A DNA stretch of 64,000 bases from Gari tellinella (lineage: Eukaryota; Mollusca; Bivalvia; Cardiida; Psammobiidae), in NCBI GenBank assembly GCA_922989275.2, contig OV277867.1:9362001-9426000 (forward strand), in the 5' to 3' direction. The position numbers were made by a program, and so were the translations under genes. Below, piece after piece: positions 63,767-64,000 of this stretch. The notes beneath the pieces are model-generated. The model saw only the letters and a list, made by a program, of their open reading frames with translations. It searched no databases and had not been told where the DNA came from. Each line of letters starts with the position of its first letter. Positions within the stretch are counted from its first letter, which is position 1.

Positions 63767-64000
63767 GCTCACCTGGCACGAAGTGCCAAGGTGAGCTTTT
63801 AGGATCGCTGGATGTCCGTCGTCCGTCGTCTGTCTGTCTGTCCGTCCACAATTGGTTCGTTAACACTCTAGCAGCTACAAATATCATCCAATATTCATTA
63901 AACTTTATCACAATGTTTGTCTAGTAGATATCTAGGCCAAGTTTGAAAGTGAGCCATGTTGGGTCAAAAACCAGGTCACTAGGTCAAATCATAGAAAAAC
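63767..64000 (+). repeat. start of a repeat with hairpin head and GTCCGTC tract
   Basis: AGCTCACCTGGCAC-GAA-GTGCCAAGGTGAGCT forms a near-perfect hairpin (63768-63799). A GTCCGTC/GTCTGTC tract follows, then CCAAGTTTGAAAGTGAGCCATG and AGGTCACTAGGTCAAATC. I recall this opening from bivalve genomic sequence; that recollection is unverified. It runs off the window. Confidence 0.6.

Noticed and set aside
10..63911. Dozens of 60-110-residue frames such as those reading VQTVWSQIRRRVTRRLIRLQ or SGESVILSRLNANVRKRK
   Set aside because: They are translations of family A MITE arms and hairpins, repeated wherever a copy lies, with no start context or splice sites.
1..64000. Rho-independent terminators at the many GC-rich hairpins
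   Set aside because: The hairpins are MITE centres in eukaryotic DNA and no U-tract follows them.

Overview
This window is nuclear DNA from an invertebrate, most likely a bivalve mollusc. It has spliced exons with GT/AG borders, very low gene density and no operon or ribosome-binding-site logic. The last 230 bases (from 63767) open with a hairpin-plus-GTCCGTC repeat that I associate, from memory only, with bivalve genomes. An ancient ~135-bp tandem repeat at 42100-43080 has the same flavour. No species can be assigned.

Protein-coding content is small. Two phase-compatible exons (19177-19345 and 24142-24313, + strand) form the 3' end of an unrecognised charged, helical protein gene. One exon at 40410-40883 (+) encodes the N-terminal third of a cytochrome P450. 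A decayed GIY-YIG endonuclease fragment at 62255-62551 is left over from a Penelope-like retroelement. A 51-bp candidate exon at 10649-10699 is only a possibility. I found no rRNA, functional tRNA or snRNA gene; two tRNA-like SINE-type fragments are present.

Almost everything else is short non-autonomous DNA transposons (MITEs). Labels used here, with terminal motif and target site: family A, CAGTGGAGAA, TA, ~246 bp, about 60 copies. Family E, CAGCGTTCCCTCTCTAC, TA. Family J, CAGTCGAACCTCGATATC, TA. Family L, CAGTAAAACCTCTCTA, TA. Family B, CCCCTTCACTGCC, TTAA. Family C, one end AATGGACAATTCCA and the other AACCCTAGTCCCGC, TTAA. Family D, CCCATTACCCC, TTAA. Family H, CCCATTTGTGCCCA, TTAA. Family F, GGGCCCGTTTCATAAA. 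Family G, GGCCCGTTTTACTAAAC. Family I, TCCAGATAAG. Family N, CAGGGCTGCCAT. The TA/CAGT ends suggest Tc1-mariner or pogo-type transposases and the TTAA/CCC ends suggest piggyBac-type transposases. No autonomous partner lies in the window.

The most striking feature is modularity. Families with different ends and different target sites share the same central hairpin. Module alpha (CAAACAGT...GATCAGA-stem-TCTGATC...ACTGTTTG) is in A, B, C, E, G and H. Module beta (TTAAAGCAGG..GAAAGTAAAGCAGAA) is in D, L and N. Families B and E share a still larger core while having unrelated ends.

Layout: 1-4020 mixed MITEs; 4022-6335 a 45-bp minisatellite; 6490-9700 MITEs including three E copies; 9915-10170 a GA/GACA microsatellite; 10220-19100 MITEs, many nested; 19177-24313 the two-exon gene tail with MITE-filled intron; 24314-40160 MITE field with a tRNA-bearing element at 33241-33760; 40410-40883 the P450 exon; 42100-43080 the ~135-bp tandem array; 43200-64000 dense MITEs, the Penelope remnant and the terminal repeat.
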